Shown here: positions 45,153 through 55,814 of the stretch, piece after piece | Numbering within the stretch: position 1 is the first letter of the stretch | How the letters are laid out: every line of letters begins with the position of its first letter | Origin: Tritrichomonas musculus | Lineage: Eukaryota > Parabasalia > Tritrichomonadida > Tritrichomonadidae | Assembly: GCA_039105265.1 (NCBI GenBank) | Contig: JAPFFF010000003.1 | Location: 5,270,001 to 5,334,000 of the forward strand | Length of the DNA stretch: 64,000 nt | Direction of reading: 5' to 3' | Notes under the pieces: model-generated | Told to the model about the DNA's origin: nothing | What the model saw: the letters and a program-made list of their open reading frames with translations, nothing else | Databases searched by the model: none | Translations under genes and position numbers: made by a program

Positions 45153-46244
45153 ATAATGTTCATCTCTTACACAATTTTTTTGAATGTATTTAATTTAAAA
45201 TTTTCTATATGTTTTTTAAAAAAGTAGCTATCGGGAGATGAACATTTTTTTTTTCTCTAGAAGCATAAGTTCAGAATTTTTGAATTAAAAAAAAATAAAA
45301 ATAATAGAAAAAGTTAAAAATTTTATCGAGTTTAAACTTTAGATCAATGGTGTAAACAAGCTTTGTTCGGTATTGATTATAAGCTTGCTTGACTCGGTTC
45401 CAATGACCATTAGAATTTTGGCCATAACTTGGCACTTGTAGCTGATATCTAATAATCAAAAGATAAATTGGGTAAATGCTGTACTGAATCTTCTTCAATT
45501 ATCGATATCCTCGCTTTTAACTCCGGATGCTATTTTATCTGTACGTCCAAGATTTGGGAAAACTGCTTTTCTCTCTACATATGTGTAATAAAAACTTTTT
45601 TTAGTGGATTCCTATTGACCTGGCATTCGTGATGCAATAAATTTCCATTATTACCCGTATAATTTTAAGAGATTTATAATTTTGGGTCTTCTTTATCTGA
45701 CAAACGATCCAAAGTTTTAAACTTTTTTCTTTTGGCCAATAAGAAAATAGTTATAATTTGACTAAAAAATAATCGTTTCTCACATTTTCAAAAGTTTACG
45801 TTATTCAAAAATTAATTAATTATTTGAAAAAAAAAATGTAATGAAAAAGAATATAAGGTATTAAATAATATTTTATTAAACCACAATTTTTTTTAATTTG
45901 GTAATGGATGAAGATAACCGAATATTTTTTCAAATTTTTTATACTTATAAAACAATAACATCTTACCATTTGATATAAAATGAATATTATTTCATTAATA
46001 TATATTTAATTTTTTGAAATTCAATAAATATATGAAGATAAACATGTTTCAAATAACAAAGCAATATCTGATATAATATTTTCAAATATTTGAAAGAATT
46101 TATTCAAAATAATAGGATTCAATGAAATTAAAAATCCATAAAATTTCCTCTGAAAAATAATTGATAATATTTTTTCAATTTTTTTGAGAAAATTTATTCA
46201 ATTTATTCACTTTTTCATAGAATTGTGTAAGAGATGAACATTAT
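45153..46244. mobile_element. Inverted-repeat element, 24-bp ends (1.1 kb)
   Basis: Left ATAATGTTCATCTCTTACAC at 45153 and its inverted complement ending at 46244; the match covers 24 bp. Inside, about 45330-45720, is less A+T-rich sequence with coding-like minus-strand fragments in several frames (for example RYQLQVPSYGQNSNGHWNRV), perhaps a decayed transposase. No target duplication was identified. Confidence 0.5.
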
Positions 46245-46442
46245 TTAGTAAACTAAGTTTTTTAATTATTACCTTATTCACAAAAAAATTGAGAGTTTTT
46301 AATTCAAATTTTCTATGAGTCTTCAGAAAGTAGGACGATAAGTAGGGACAAATTATTTTTTTTAAAATACCATATCTTTCAATTTTGAGAAGATGAAAAT
46401 AAAAAAAAAGAATATAAAAAAGTTTTTTATTCAGGAAAAATA

Positions 46443-46525
46443 CCTTTTAAATAGCTTTGGGAGCCTTTGAGGGCTAAACCCAATTGGTTAAGGTAATAGC
46501 GGGAGCCTCGACCTGAAATGAATGA
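46443..46525 (+). other. tRNA-like (Pol III box-like) string
   Basis: TAAACCCAATTGGTTAAGG resembles a tRNA A box and GCCTCGACCTG, 21 nt later, vaguely a B box. A cloverleaf could not be drawn, so it is not called a tRNA. It might be the remains of a tRNA-derived SINE head. Confidence 0.2.
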
Positions 46526-47178
46526 AGGTATTCATGCCTTAATAACTTAAAAAAAAATATTTAGCTTTATTCAAATTTGAGAGGACGATAAGAAGGGACA
46601 AATTAAAAAACTTAGTTTAGCTGATACAAAAAAGTATGAGGGATCCTTCTGAAAAAGTGAACTTTAAAATACATTTATCTTTTTTAATTTTAAATATTTT
46701 TTAAAATTAATATTTGAATATTATAGATAAATTTATATATTGATAAATTTAAAAATATAAAATTACTTTTCTTCAAAAAGTAACAAAATCATTACTCCTA
46801 ACAAAATGGTTCTCCGCATCATTTTTTGAATGGTTCAACATGAGAAAATCATATATTTGCACATATTACATTAAAAACAAATACTAATTTTTCGGAATTT
46901 CTAAAATTCGAACTCTTTATCTAAAAAAACCATCAATAATATTACAGTATGCAAATCGAGTTTTAAAGAAAAATTTTGCAAAATATCTCTATAAATAGAA
47001 TGAATCAATCAGTAAAATTAAAACATTTGATAATATAATATCATATTATTGATATATAAAGTATAAAATTCTTATTTATTCATTTTGTTTGTCATTCATA
47101 ATATTATATTTTTTTACATCTTAATTTAAATGCATACAAATATGAGTAAAAACTATTAAATTATAAATTATTCTATTG

Positions 47179-47418
47179 TTAAGGTACAAATCTAGTACGT
47201 TTAGAAACCGCAATTTTTTTTGACACTTTATTAAAATTAAAGGACATGTTATATAAAAAAAATATTTTTATCATAAAAATTTTATATAAAAAAAAAATAA
47301 AGTTCAGAATTTCAAATCTGACACGCATTCAAAATAAAACTTTTTCAATAGGACAAGGGGTCTCAAATATATAACGGGCTTTCTCTCAATCTATAACGTA
47401 CTAGATTTGTACCTTAAT
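47179..47418. mobile_element. TTAA-flanked MITE, 232 bp
   Basis: Element 47183-47414 starts GGTACAAATCTAGTACGTT and ends with the inverted complement, flanked by TTAA at 47179-47182 and 47415-47418. Same family as 39981-40559. TIR is at least 19 bp perfect. Confidence 0.8.
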
Positions 47419-47943
47419 AAAATATAATTGATTTTTCTTCTTTTTGAGTATATTTGATATTTTCTAAATTTTAATACCAAAAACAACTTGTTTATGCATA
47501 AATATATGTATAATGTCATATAAATGTAAATAAATGTAACATATCAAATGTAAAAATTATTCATATTATAATTTCATTCCAATTTTAATATTATTGGAAA
47601 TATTTATATACTACATTTTCAACAACTTTAAATTGCATTGACAAATACTCTTTTAATTCATTTTAACCTATAAAATATTAAGGATTCTAATTTTTTTTTA
47701 TATCATATTTCATTAAAAAACGATCATGTTTTGAGAGAGTTTCATCTACTCTGTTCCTACTTATCAGCCTCTCAAATTTGAATAAAGCTAAATATTTTTA
47801 GTTATAAAGGAATGAATACTTTCATTCATCTCAGATTGAGGCTCCTGTTTATAGTTGTACTTTCTGAAGACTCATAGAAAATTTGAATTAAATCTCTCAA
47901 TTTTTTTGTGAATAAGAAAATAATTAAAAACATAGTTTATTGG

Positions 47944-48252
47944 TATAGTAAGACGATAAACGAGTAAACATCAGAAAAACCGGTCGACATCGTAAACTTT
48001 TTCATAAAATCGCACTCAAATATTTCATAAAGATGTTCAAAATTGAATGAAAAATGATATTGAAAAGGCTCTCAAATATAACTCAAATATCTTTTTAAAA
48101 AGTTCTAAAAAATTTTTAAAATTTTATAATGTCTACCGGTTTTTGAATAAGAATCATAGAAAAGTATTCAGAGTATTTCTATGAGTTTAATGAAAAAGTT
48201 GATGATGTCGACCTGTTTTTCGTGATGTCGACCGGTTTATCGTCAAACTATA
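47944..48252. mobile_element. MITE with GGTCGACATC motifs, about 310 bp
   Basis: Imperfect TIR of about 60 bp: TATAGTAAGACGATAAAC on the left and, inverted, TATAGTTTGACGATAAAC on the right. Each arm has GGTCGACATC once or twice. It abuts the element ending at 47940. Confidence 0.6.
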
Positions 48253-49737
48253 TTTAAACTGGGAGTCAAAAGTCGGACCACTTTCAACCTTATATTGGCC
48301 TTTTGAGCGGTTATTTTATTTTTCGCCTTCTCAATTTAGAACACTTTTCCATTCAATTAATGGTCTGAGTTTTGATTCGTCTCAATTTTTCAATGCAAAA
48401 AAAATAAAAAAATTGAATAAAAAGATTTTTTTATTGAATGTAAAAATAAAAAAGATGAAAAGAAATGTCTTCCATCATTTAATCCAAGTAAGAATTTGCT
48501 AAAAAGTGTTCCAAAATATCAGAGAAATTAAAATTTATATTTGCGCCTTTCCGATTGAATAAAAATTTTTTGAGAAATTTTCAAAATTATGTAATATTTT
48601 GGTGCTTAATGGTTAAAAATAGAAAATATTGATAATTTTATGGAATAAATGAACAATTTGGAAATAGAAATCGTGATATTTAAAGAGAATTTCGCAAATA
48701 ATGTGTAAGCCATCCAAGACTTTTTCCAGTTATTTTATATTTAGATAGATTTTTAATAGCTACATATAATTTACTATTTAAAAAATCAAAATCATCAAAG
48801 GTGAATTAGATAATCGCATTTTATTTTCCATAAAAAATAATTTGGGTAAAAAATGGTCATTTTGAATTTTTTGATTTTATAAATGGCGGAACCTCATTTT
48901 AAATAATATTCTCTATTCTTATAATATATTTTAAAGCAAAAATATTGAGTTTGATCGTTTAAAATTAATTTTCTAACCGCCGAAAATTGAATCATTCCGT
49001 TTATTAATTCAACTTTTTGAATTCATTTTTCAAACTAAACTTTATCTTTGAAGTTATGTTCAAACAAAATATATCATTTTATTGAGCATTAAAAGAAGAA
49101 ATCGAATATTACAAAATAAAAAGTTAGAAAAGATCATGTATCGAAAAAACTTAAAAATAATTATTATATTAACTTTTTTGGACTAACGGCAAAGTAATTA
49201 TAAATATTTATGTTTTATAATGTATAATGCATATGTATAAAATCAAATAGTATTAGTAGTTTTGAAGGATATCTCTTACGAAGAGAGATCTATTAGTATG
49301 TGAAGTCAAAAAAAACTCGATGAATATTAAGTTTTTTGATTGGTTTCAATGACCAATTTAAAGATTATTAAATGGGTAAGGAAATTTATTAAAATCACCA
49401 AATAAAACCTAAAATTCGAAGAGATTTTGAAACTTTTTGAGGTCAAAAAAAGAGTGTCCCACCCATCGCAAATATTTATTTTCTCCTAATTTTGGAAAAA
49501 TGCGTTTTTCGAGATGTATCTTTTGTGTATTTTGAGATTTATTGCATTTTAGGCAATATATTATAATATTTTTTTTTTTCAATCATCTTGCGGTAGTTGC
49601 GGTATTTTGGAAAGAAAATTTATCATATAATCAAATATTGTTGGCTGTGTTGTTGTATTAGATCATCAAACTCTACAGCTGATGCATTTAGTTAAGCGAC
49701 ATTTTCAAACAAGAAATTTTTATTTTCAAATTCAAAT
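48253..49737. other. Gene-free stretch
   Basis: A+T-rich without an ORF. Contains a small hairpin ATCTCTTACGAAGAGAGAT near 49273. No element boundary resolved. Confidence 0.5.
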
Positions 49738-50080
49738 TAACGTGCTTTCAATAGACCCGGAGCATTTCAGTAGACCCAGAGCACTAAATTTTATTTTTAT
49801 TATTTTTCATACAATTTAATTATTTTATTTAATATTTGATGATAAATTATATAAAAATTATTATTTTACATTATAATTTTTGTTAAATATTATTTGTTTT
49901 ACTTTTTTGATTTGGAGATATTTGTAAAATAGTGAAAAATAAAAAAAATTCTGATCGAAATATTTCTGATCATATTTGGTTTTCTTTTTTATAAAAAACG
50001 ATCAAATCATGGCCAATTTATGCTAAATTGACCTTGCTCCGGGTCTACTGAAATGCTCCGGGTCTATTGAAAGCACGTTA
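49738..50080. mobile_element. MITE with 45-bp TIRs, possible TA target
   Basis: TAACGTGCTTTCAATAGACC at 49738 is matched by its inverted complement ending at 50080. The TIR runs about 45 bp and holds two AGACCC(G/A)GAGCA units per arm. TA on both outer edges would fit a Tc1/mariner-type target. About 340 bp, no ORF. Confidence 0.7.
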
Positions 50081-50603
50081 TTACTTATTTATTCAATTTT
50101 TTTTTTTAAAAAAAATGAATATATACATATAAATATCAATTATTAAAATAGGTATTTGGATTTTAAATTAATATAATTAATTATATAATATTTAAATATA
50201 GCAAATATATGCAAAAAGCTTTTTATATATAAGATATTCATTTTTTAGCATTCAATTAAATTCTTACAGATACAAATTTATAAAATATATTATTTAAAAT
50301 AATAAATAAATTAAATATTATCTATTTTTATATTTATAAATATATAAATAAAATTAAATAATAATATAAACACTTTAATTATCTTATAAATTATAGGATA
50401 TAATTATTTTGAAAAAAAAAGATTTGAGATAAAAAAATTAAGAAAATAATTTATCAAACACAGCCAAAATAAAACAGAAAAAATTAATTTGAGATAAAAA
50501 GTTCAAAATTTTAAAAAATGAAAGGGAAAAAATATGTCAGAGAAATTTGAAAGGAAAAATTGTGGTCTGCCTTTTGATTTTAAGTTTACTTAAACCCGCC
50601 TTT
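50081..50603. other. Spacer before the kinase/Sel1 gene
   Basis: A+T-rich. The reading frame of the downstream gene is open back to 50493 but has no ATG there; a separate frame starts ATG AAA GGG at 50518 and stops at about 50588. No clear initiator motif. Confidence 0.5.
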
Positions 50604-53600
50604 ATGATTGAATATTTTTCAAAACTCCATAGTTATTTGAATGATTGCAATATCCGGCTTAAAAATGATGAGTTTCGAAGCATTGTTCAGGACTATTTGT
50701 TTCTTCATATTAAAGAAGTATCAAATCTTAAAGAAAATGAAAAAATGATTTTTCATTCAAACATTAAAAAGTCTAAAGTAATTGTAATTGATATGATTGA
50801 AGAGTACAATGAAGCAAAAAGATATTTGATTCTAGGATTTGAAAAAACACTATTAATTCATGAAATTGATTCATCATCTTTTTCCTTCCTTCATGATATA
50901 TTATCTATCAATTCCAATATGCCAACGTGCTTTTTGTCAAATGCAAAAAAAATATTTTCTGAAATGAATGAAATTCAAAATCAAGTAATTGAAATTGATG
51001 AGAATTTTAATGAAGAAATCAATATTTTAAAGTCTTCTTTACAATGTCGTAAGACTAAAAATCCAAATAACCGAATTTGGCCCTTAGTTATTCCATGCAT
51101 TTCAGGTTATTTGATTAAGAAAAGTTATCTGAATTCAAACGAATATAGAATTCAAAAATTCATTCACAATTTGGAATCACATTCCAATCCTGAAATCATT
51201 GATGAAGATGAATATATTGAATTAAGAAATGTTGGATTGGGATTTTCATTTAAATGTGTACTTGCTTATCATATTAAACGAGGTGAATTGCATGTGATTA
51301 AAAAGCCAAATTCAATTGATAAAGATATTTCGAAATTGATTGAACGTGAAACTTCCAATTATTCAAAAATAAAACATCCATTGTTACCAAAATTTATTGC
51401 TAAAATCAAAGATAAAAATTATCTTGTCATTGAATATATTAACGGTCAAGAATTGTGTAATATCAAAAACATGCAATTAACTTTTAATGATAAACTCGCC
51501 ATTATTTTCCAATTGATGTTAATAATTAAGTATTTTCATGATAATCAGCTGGTTTATCGAGATTTAAAACCAAATAACGTTTTGATAGATGCAAACAAAA
51601 CAGTTGTTTTGATTGATTTCGATAGATTAATTGATAACAACAATAATAACTCAACGAGAACAATGGATTTAGGATCAAAATTTTCTGATCCGGAGATTAG
51701 TAACTCAGGTAATTATTCATATAAAAGTGACATTTATTCTCTTGGGAAAATGATTGAATACATATTTGGTATTGATGATATGAACATGAATTCAATGGGT
51801 ATATTTCAATCAGAAGATTATGCAAAGATTATCGAAATATTTCATAAATGCACAAGTGAACAAGATGAAAATATTCCTTCTATTTCATCAATAATTCAAG
51901 AATTTGCATCAAAATTTCAATTCAAAATTCAAATTGATAATTTATTAGAAGACTGTAAAACACATTTATGCAATTTTGAAATAATCAATAAAGCAACTCA
52001 TAATAATTCTGAATCATTATTCAATCTCGGTCTCATTTATAGAGATGGATTATATGTTACACGGGATGTAAATAAAGCAATTGATTATTTTCAACTCTCT
52101 TCAGATCAAAACTATTCTAAAGCACAGTTAAAGCTTGGAAATATTTATTTTCATGGCGAATATGTTAAATGTGATATTGAAAAAGCAATTCATTATTATC
52201 GACTTGCTGCCAATCAATCCAATCCAAAAGCACAATTAATACTTGGTTTTATTTATTATGAAGGGAAATATGTTAAATTTGATATTAGCACTGCAATCCA
52301 TTATTTTTCACTTGCATCAAGTCAAAATAATTCAAAAGCACAATTTATTCTTGGAACAATTTATGAAGAAGGTTTATATGTCATGCAAAACTTAAACAAA
52401 GCAATTTATTATTATTCACTCTCTGCTGATCAAAACTACTCAGATGCACAATTCAATCTTGCTAATATTTATTATCTTGGAATACATGTTAAATTTGATA
52501 TTGATAAAGCTATCCATTATTATTTGCTTGCAGCTGAACAAAATAATTCAAAAGCACAATATGTCCTTGGTACAATTTATGAAGAAGGTAAGTTTGTTAA
52601 GCAGGATATCCAAAAAGCGATTCATTACTATTTACTTTCTGCTGATCAAAATTATTTACATGCACAATTCAATCTTGGCAATATTTACTATCAAGGTGAA
52701 TATGTTAAATTTGATATTATTAAAGCTATTTATTATTTTACACTAGCTGCAAATCAAAATGATTCAAAAGCACAATTTCAATTAGGTTTTATTTTTTATG
52801 AAGATCAAGATGTAGCACGTGATATTAGCAAAGCAGTTTATTATTTTACACAAGCTGCTAATCAAAATGATTTAGGTGCACAATTTATTCTTGCTTCAAT
52901 ATATTATGAAGGAAAATATCTCAAACGTGACATCAATAAAGCAATTTACTATTTTTCACTTGCTGCAAATCAAAATGATCCAAAAGCACAATTTCATTTA
53001 GGCTTAATTTATTATGAAGATAAAGAAGTTGTTCCCGATATTGATAAAGCAATTCATTACTTATCTCAAGCAGCAAATCAAGGTGAATCAAGAGCACTGT
53101 TTGCTTTGGGTCTCATTTATGATGAAGGAAAACATGTTTCACATGACATAAATAAAGCAATTCACTATTATTCTCTTGCTGCTAATCAAAACTGTACAGA
53201 AGCACAATACTTTTTGGGTGTTATTTATGACGAAGGAAAATATATCAATCGTAATATTAATAAAGCTTTATATTATTATTCACTTGCTGCAAAAAGTAAT
53301 CATCCAAAAGCATTGTATAATCTTGGTATGTTATATGGAGAAACTCATGATATCAACAAGGCAATTTATTACTTTACATTGGCTGCAAATCAAAATGATT
53401 CAAAAGCACAATTCAATCTTGGAACCATTTATGATGAAGGTCAATATGTCAAACGTAATATTAATAAAGCAATTTATTATTATTCATTGGCAGCTAATCA
53501 AAATGATCCTGAAGCACAATTTAATCTTGGTCTTATTTATTATAAAGGACTAGATGTAGAACGTGATATTAATAAAGCTATCAATTATTATTCAATGGCT

Positions 53601-54818
53601 TTAAAGCAAAATCATTCAAATGCACTGTGCAATCTTGGTGTTATTTATGCAGAAGGAAAATATGTTACAAGAGATATAAGCAAAGCAATTCATTATTTTA
53701 CTCTCTCAGCAAATCAAAATAATTCAAATGCCCAATTTTATCTAGGCATCATTTATTACGACGGGCGATATATAACACCTGATTTTAATAAGGCTTTTCA
53801 CTTTCTTACTCTTTCTGCAAATCAGAATAATTCAGAGGCACAATTCAAACTTGGATTCATTTATAATGAAGGAAAATATATTCCATTTGATATTAACAAA
53901 GCCATATATTATTATACACTTGCTGCCAATCAAAATGATCCTGATGCACAATTCAATCTTGGTCTCATTTATTTTGAAGGCAAATACATAGCACGTGATC
54001 TCGATAAATCAATTCATTATTTTTCATTATCTGCAAAACAGAACCAGTCAAAAGCTCAATTAAATTTAGGCATCATTTATTATGAAGGTAAATGTATTCA
54101 AAAAGATGTCAAAAAAGGCCAATATTACTTAATTCAATCTTCTAAAAATGGAAATAGAGTAGCCAACTTTATTCATGGATTTTTACTTCATGAGGGAAGA
54201 TACATAAAGAGAGATATTGAAGAAGCAATTCATTATTACAAATTGTCTTCATCATTTAATAATCAATATGCAAAAAATAATCTTGGAATTATTTATAAAT
54301 ACGGTTATGGAGAAATTAAAGGCAAAATAGGAAATGCAATTGAATATTTTGAAGAAGCAATTAACCAAAAGAAAGATTACTTGGCAATGTATAATTTGGC
54401 TCATATTCACATTTATAATAAATCAATTAAGCAAGATTTCAACAAAGCAGTAAATTTATTAATCAGATCTTCTAGTCATTTTCATCATTCACTTTTATTG
54501 TTGTCTATACTATTAATTAAACTATATGGCATGAATATATCAAGTATCAAAAAAGTAATAGAAAAATATTCAGATGGAAAAAGTGATTTATCAATAAAAA
54601 TTTGCAATTTTATAGTTTTGCTGAATTTAATTAAAATACAAGGGTTGTACGAGAAATACGAAAAATATGATTTCGTATATAATATGAGTTTACAACCAGT
54701 TTTAGTTATTGATCTCTTAAAAATAAAAGAATGTGAAGAAGATGCCAGACATCCAAAAGCAAAGAATATTAATTCATTATTTTACGAAGGTTTTGGAAAT
54801 GATATAGCAAAATACTAA
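50604..54818 (+). CDS. Protein kinase with about 23 Sel1 repeats
   Basis: 1404 aa from the first in-frame ATG at 50604; the frame is open upstream to 50493 without ATG. Residues 1-190 form a trichomonad-type N-terminal helical region (EYFSKLHSYLNDCNIRLKND). A kinase domain spans about 200-455: glycine-loop-like NVGLGFSFKCV, lysines in HVIKKP, catalytic loop VYRDLKPNN (Tyr for His of HRD), and IDFDRLI (DFD in place of DFG). The catalytic Asp and the metal-binding Asp are kept, so activity is possible but reduced or altered activity cannot be excluded. From about 469 to 1290 run about 23 Sel1-like repeats of 36 aa (consensus AQFNLGLIYYEGKYV.RDI.KAIYYYSLAANQND), one of them shortened near residue 910. 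Sel1 solenoids scaffold protein complexes. Architecture is typical of large trichomonad families; substrate unknown. Confidence 0.9.
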   Translation: MIEYFSKLHSYLNDCNIRLKNDEFRSIVQDYLFLHIKEVSNLKENEKMIFHSNIKKSKVIVIDMIEEYNEAKRYLILGFEKTLLIHEIDSSSFSFLHDILSINSNMPTCFLSNAKKIFSEMNEIQNQVIEIDENFNEEINILKSSLQCRKTKNPNNRIWPLVIPCISGYLIKKSYLNSNEYRIQKFIHNLESHSNPEIIDEDEYIELRNVGLGFSFKCVLAYHIKRGELHVIKKPNSIDKDISKLIERETSNYSKIKHPLLPKFIAKIKDKNYLVIEYINGQELCNIKNMQLTFNDKLAIIFQLMLIIKYFHDNQLVYRDLKPNNVLIDANKTVVLIDFDRLIDNNNNNSTRTMDLGSKFSDPEISNSGNYSYKSDIYSLGKMIEYIFGIDDMNMNSMGIFQSEDYAKIIEIFHKCTSEQDENIPSISSIIQEFASKFQFKIQIDNLLEDCKTHLCNFEIINKATHNNSESLFNLGLIYRDGLYVTRDVNKAIDYFQLSSDQNYSKAQLKLGNIYFHGEYVKCDIEKAIHYYRLAANQSNPKAQLILGFIYYEGKYVKFDISTAIHYFSLASSQNNSKAQFILGTIYEEGLYVMQNLNKAIYYYSLSADQNYSDAQFNLANIYYLGIHVKFDIDKAIHYYLLAAEQNNSKAQYVLGTIYEEGKFVKQDIQKAIHYYLLSADQNYLHAQFNLGNIYYQGEYVKFDIIKAIYYFTLAANQNDSKAQFQLGFIFYEDQDVARDISKAVYYFTQAANQNDLGAQFILASIYYEGKYLKRDINKAIYYFSLAANQNDPKAQFHLGLIYYEDKEVVPDIDKAIHYLSQAANQGESRALFALGLIYDEGKHVSHDINKAIHYYSLAANQNCTEAQYFLGVIYDEGKYINRNINKALYYYSLAAKSNHPKALYNLGMLYGETHDINKAIYYFTLAANQNDSKAQFNLGTIYDEGQYVKRNINKAIYYYSLAANQNDPEAQFNLGLIYYKGLDVERDINKAINYYSMALKQNHSNALCNLGVIYAEGKYVTRDISKAIHYFTLSANQNNSNAQFYLGIIYYDGRYITPDFNKAFHFLTLSANQNNSEAQFKLGFIYNEGKYIPFDINKAIYYYTLAANQNDPDAQFNLGLIYFEGKYIARDLDKSIHYFSLSAKQNQSKAQLNLGIIYYEGKCIQKDVKKGQYYLIQSSKNGNRVANFIHGFLLHEGRYIKRDIEEAIHYYKLSSSFNNQYAKNNLGIIYKYGYGEIKGKIGNAIEYFEEAINQKKDYLAMYNLAHIHIYNKSIKQDFNKAVNLLIRSSSHFHHSLLLLSILLIKLYGMNISSIKKVIEKYSDGKSDLSIKICNFIVLLNLIKIQGLYEKYEKYDFVYNMSLQPVLVIDLLKIKECEEDARHPKAKNINSLFYEGFGNDIAKY

Positions 54819-55019
54819 AAAAGCTTATAAGCTTGTTACTTTGAGAATCGATATCAAAAACGTCACTTTTTTCATCTTATACTCCATTATCAGTTTAAAA
54901 GTCTGATATCCAGATTATCGATTATCAAGATATCATATATGAAATGTGATATAAAAATAATTATAAACTTGATATCAATTACCGATTTATCTTTTTTTAT
55001 AATTGGTATTTGTGATTTT
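54819..55019. other. 3' flank of the kinase/Sel1 gene
   Basis: Short A+T-rich spacer with a palindromic AAGCTTATAAGCTT at about 54829. Nothing else. Confidence 0.4.
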
Positions 55020-55182
55020 ATAATATTTAAAAATAAATATCCTGTGTTTCATAAACCAATTCCTCCTTCTTTGAATTGAAATGTGCTGGTCTGAAAATAT
55101 GGAAGAAAGACCAAGCTTCAAAGAAATTTTCAATTTCCTGGCAATCGATTTTGTAAAGGATGGATCAATTGAGAGTTTATAA
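55020..55182 (+). pseudogene. Kinase C-terminal fragment
   Basis: IEMCWSENMEERPSFKEIF (about 55073-55130) is the subdomain XI signature of a protein kinase. FHKPIPPSLN just upstream, in another frame, fits the preceding loop. Only this tail remains, with a frame change and a stop after DGSIESL. It is a remnant of a kinase gene, not part of the complete kinase upstream. Confidence 0.6.
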
Positions 55183-55242
55183 TTTTATTAAATATATTTT
55201 ATATACAAATGGATTTGATTATTCTTTTTTGAAAAATAAGCA

Positions 55243-55797
55243 TTGTATATTTTCAAAAATACTATTCTTGAAGATGGAAAAACTTCTCAATTTTATAGAA
55301 TACAAAATGGCTCTGCTATACAATTTGACATATTATACAAATGTGGAAATTGTCCTGCACACGAACTTTCGATCACGGTAGGTAAAATTAAAAATGATAC
55401 AGACAAAGTGAAGGAACCTCTTAAACCAGGAAAATTATCTAGGCGTTACATCAGAAATACAAATTCATCGCGAGTGTATGACCAATAACCAAACACATGC
55501 TATGCATTTGCAGCATGCAGAGCATACATTAACACAATAATGAGAATCTACGGAGCCAAAGAACCACCATCATTTCTAGAATGTTTTTCAATTGCAAACT
55601 ACAGTGGAGGTCAACCTAAGACTTCAATAGAACATCTCGAAAATCATTTTCATTTTGGGATCATTGCTAAAAGAGAAGAAAAATCAACAATTTACGATGC
55701 ACTCAAAATTTCTGTCATTGTTTCATTTATAACAAGCCAACAAGGATGGAATGATGTAAAACATGGACATTTGCTTACAAAACCAGCTGGTGAATAA
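55243..55797 (+). pseudogene. Papain-like (C1) protease-related gene, broken
   Basis: One reading frame from 55243 to 55797 is interrupted by a single TAA at 55486-55488. After it comes PNTCYAFAACRAYINTIMRI, which resembles the active-site segment (..CWAFSA..) of C1 cysteine proteases, then PPSFLECFSIANYSGGQP and ISVIVSFITSQQGW. The frame ends before a catalytic His would be expected. Upstream of the stop, KYKCGNCPAHELSIT-type sequence (about 55330-55380) is of unknown family. It is a host-gene relic or a truncated member of a trichomonad protease-like family; the peptidase link is by eye only. Confidence 0.45.
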
Positions 55798-55814
55798 ACA
55801 TATCAAAAAAATAT

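Larger units (their letters stand above)
46249..47940. mobile_element. Large inverted-repeat element with nested inserts
   Basis: Left arm from 46249 (TAAACTAAGTTTTTTAATTA, ATTCACAAAAAAATTGAGAG) is inverted at 47855-47940. A second inverted block, about 46487-46600 against 47750-47860, includes GGAGCCTC and AATTTGAATAAAGCTAAATA. The left arm carries an extra segment of about 155 bp (about 46330-46485) with AGGACGATAAGTAGGGACAA, a phrase repeated at about 46580. A TTAA-type MITE (47183-47414) lies inside. No ORF. Confidence 0.5.

Noticed and set aside
50547-50603. Upstream TTG as start of the kinase/Sel1 gene, giving a signal-like N-terminus
   Set aside because: TTG starts are not expected in this lineage; first in-frame ATG at 50604 gives a family-typical N-terminus.
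52444-53553. 100-125-codon ORFs in a second frame within the Sel1 region
   Set aside because: Shadow frames created by the 108-bp periodic repeats.
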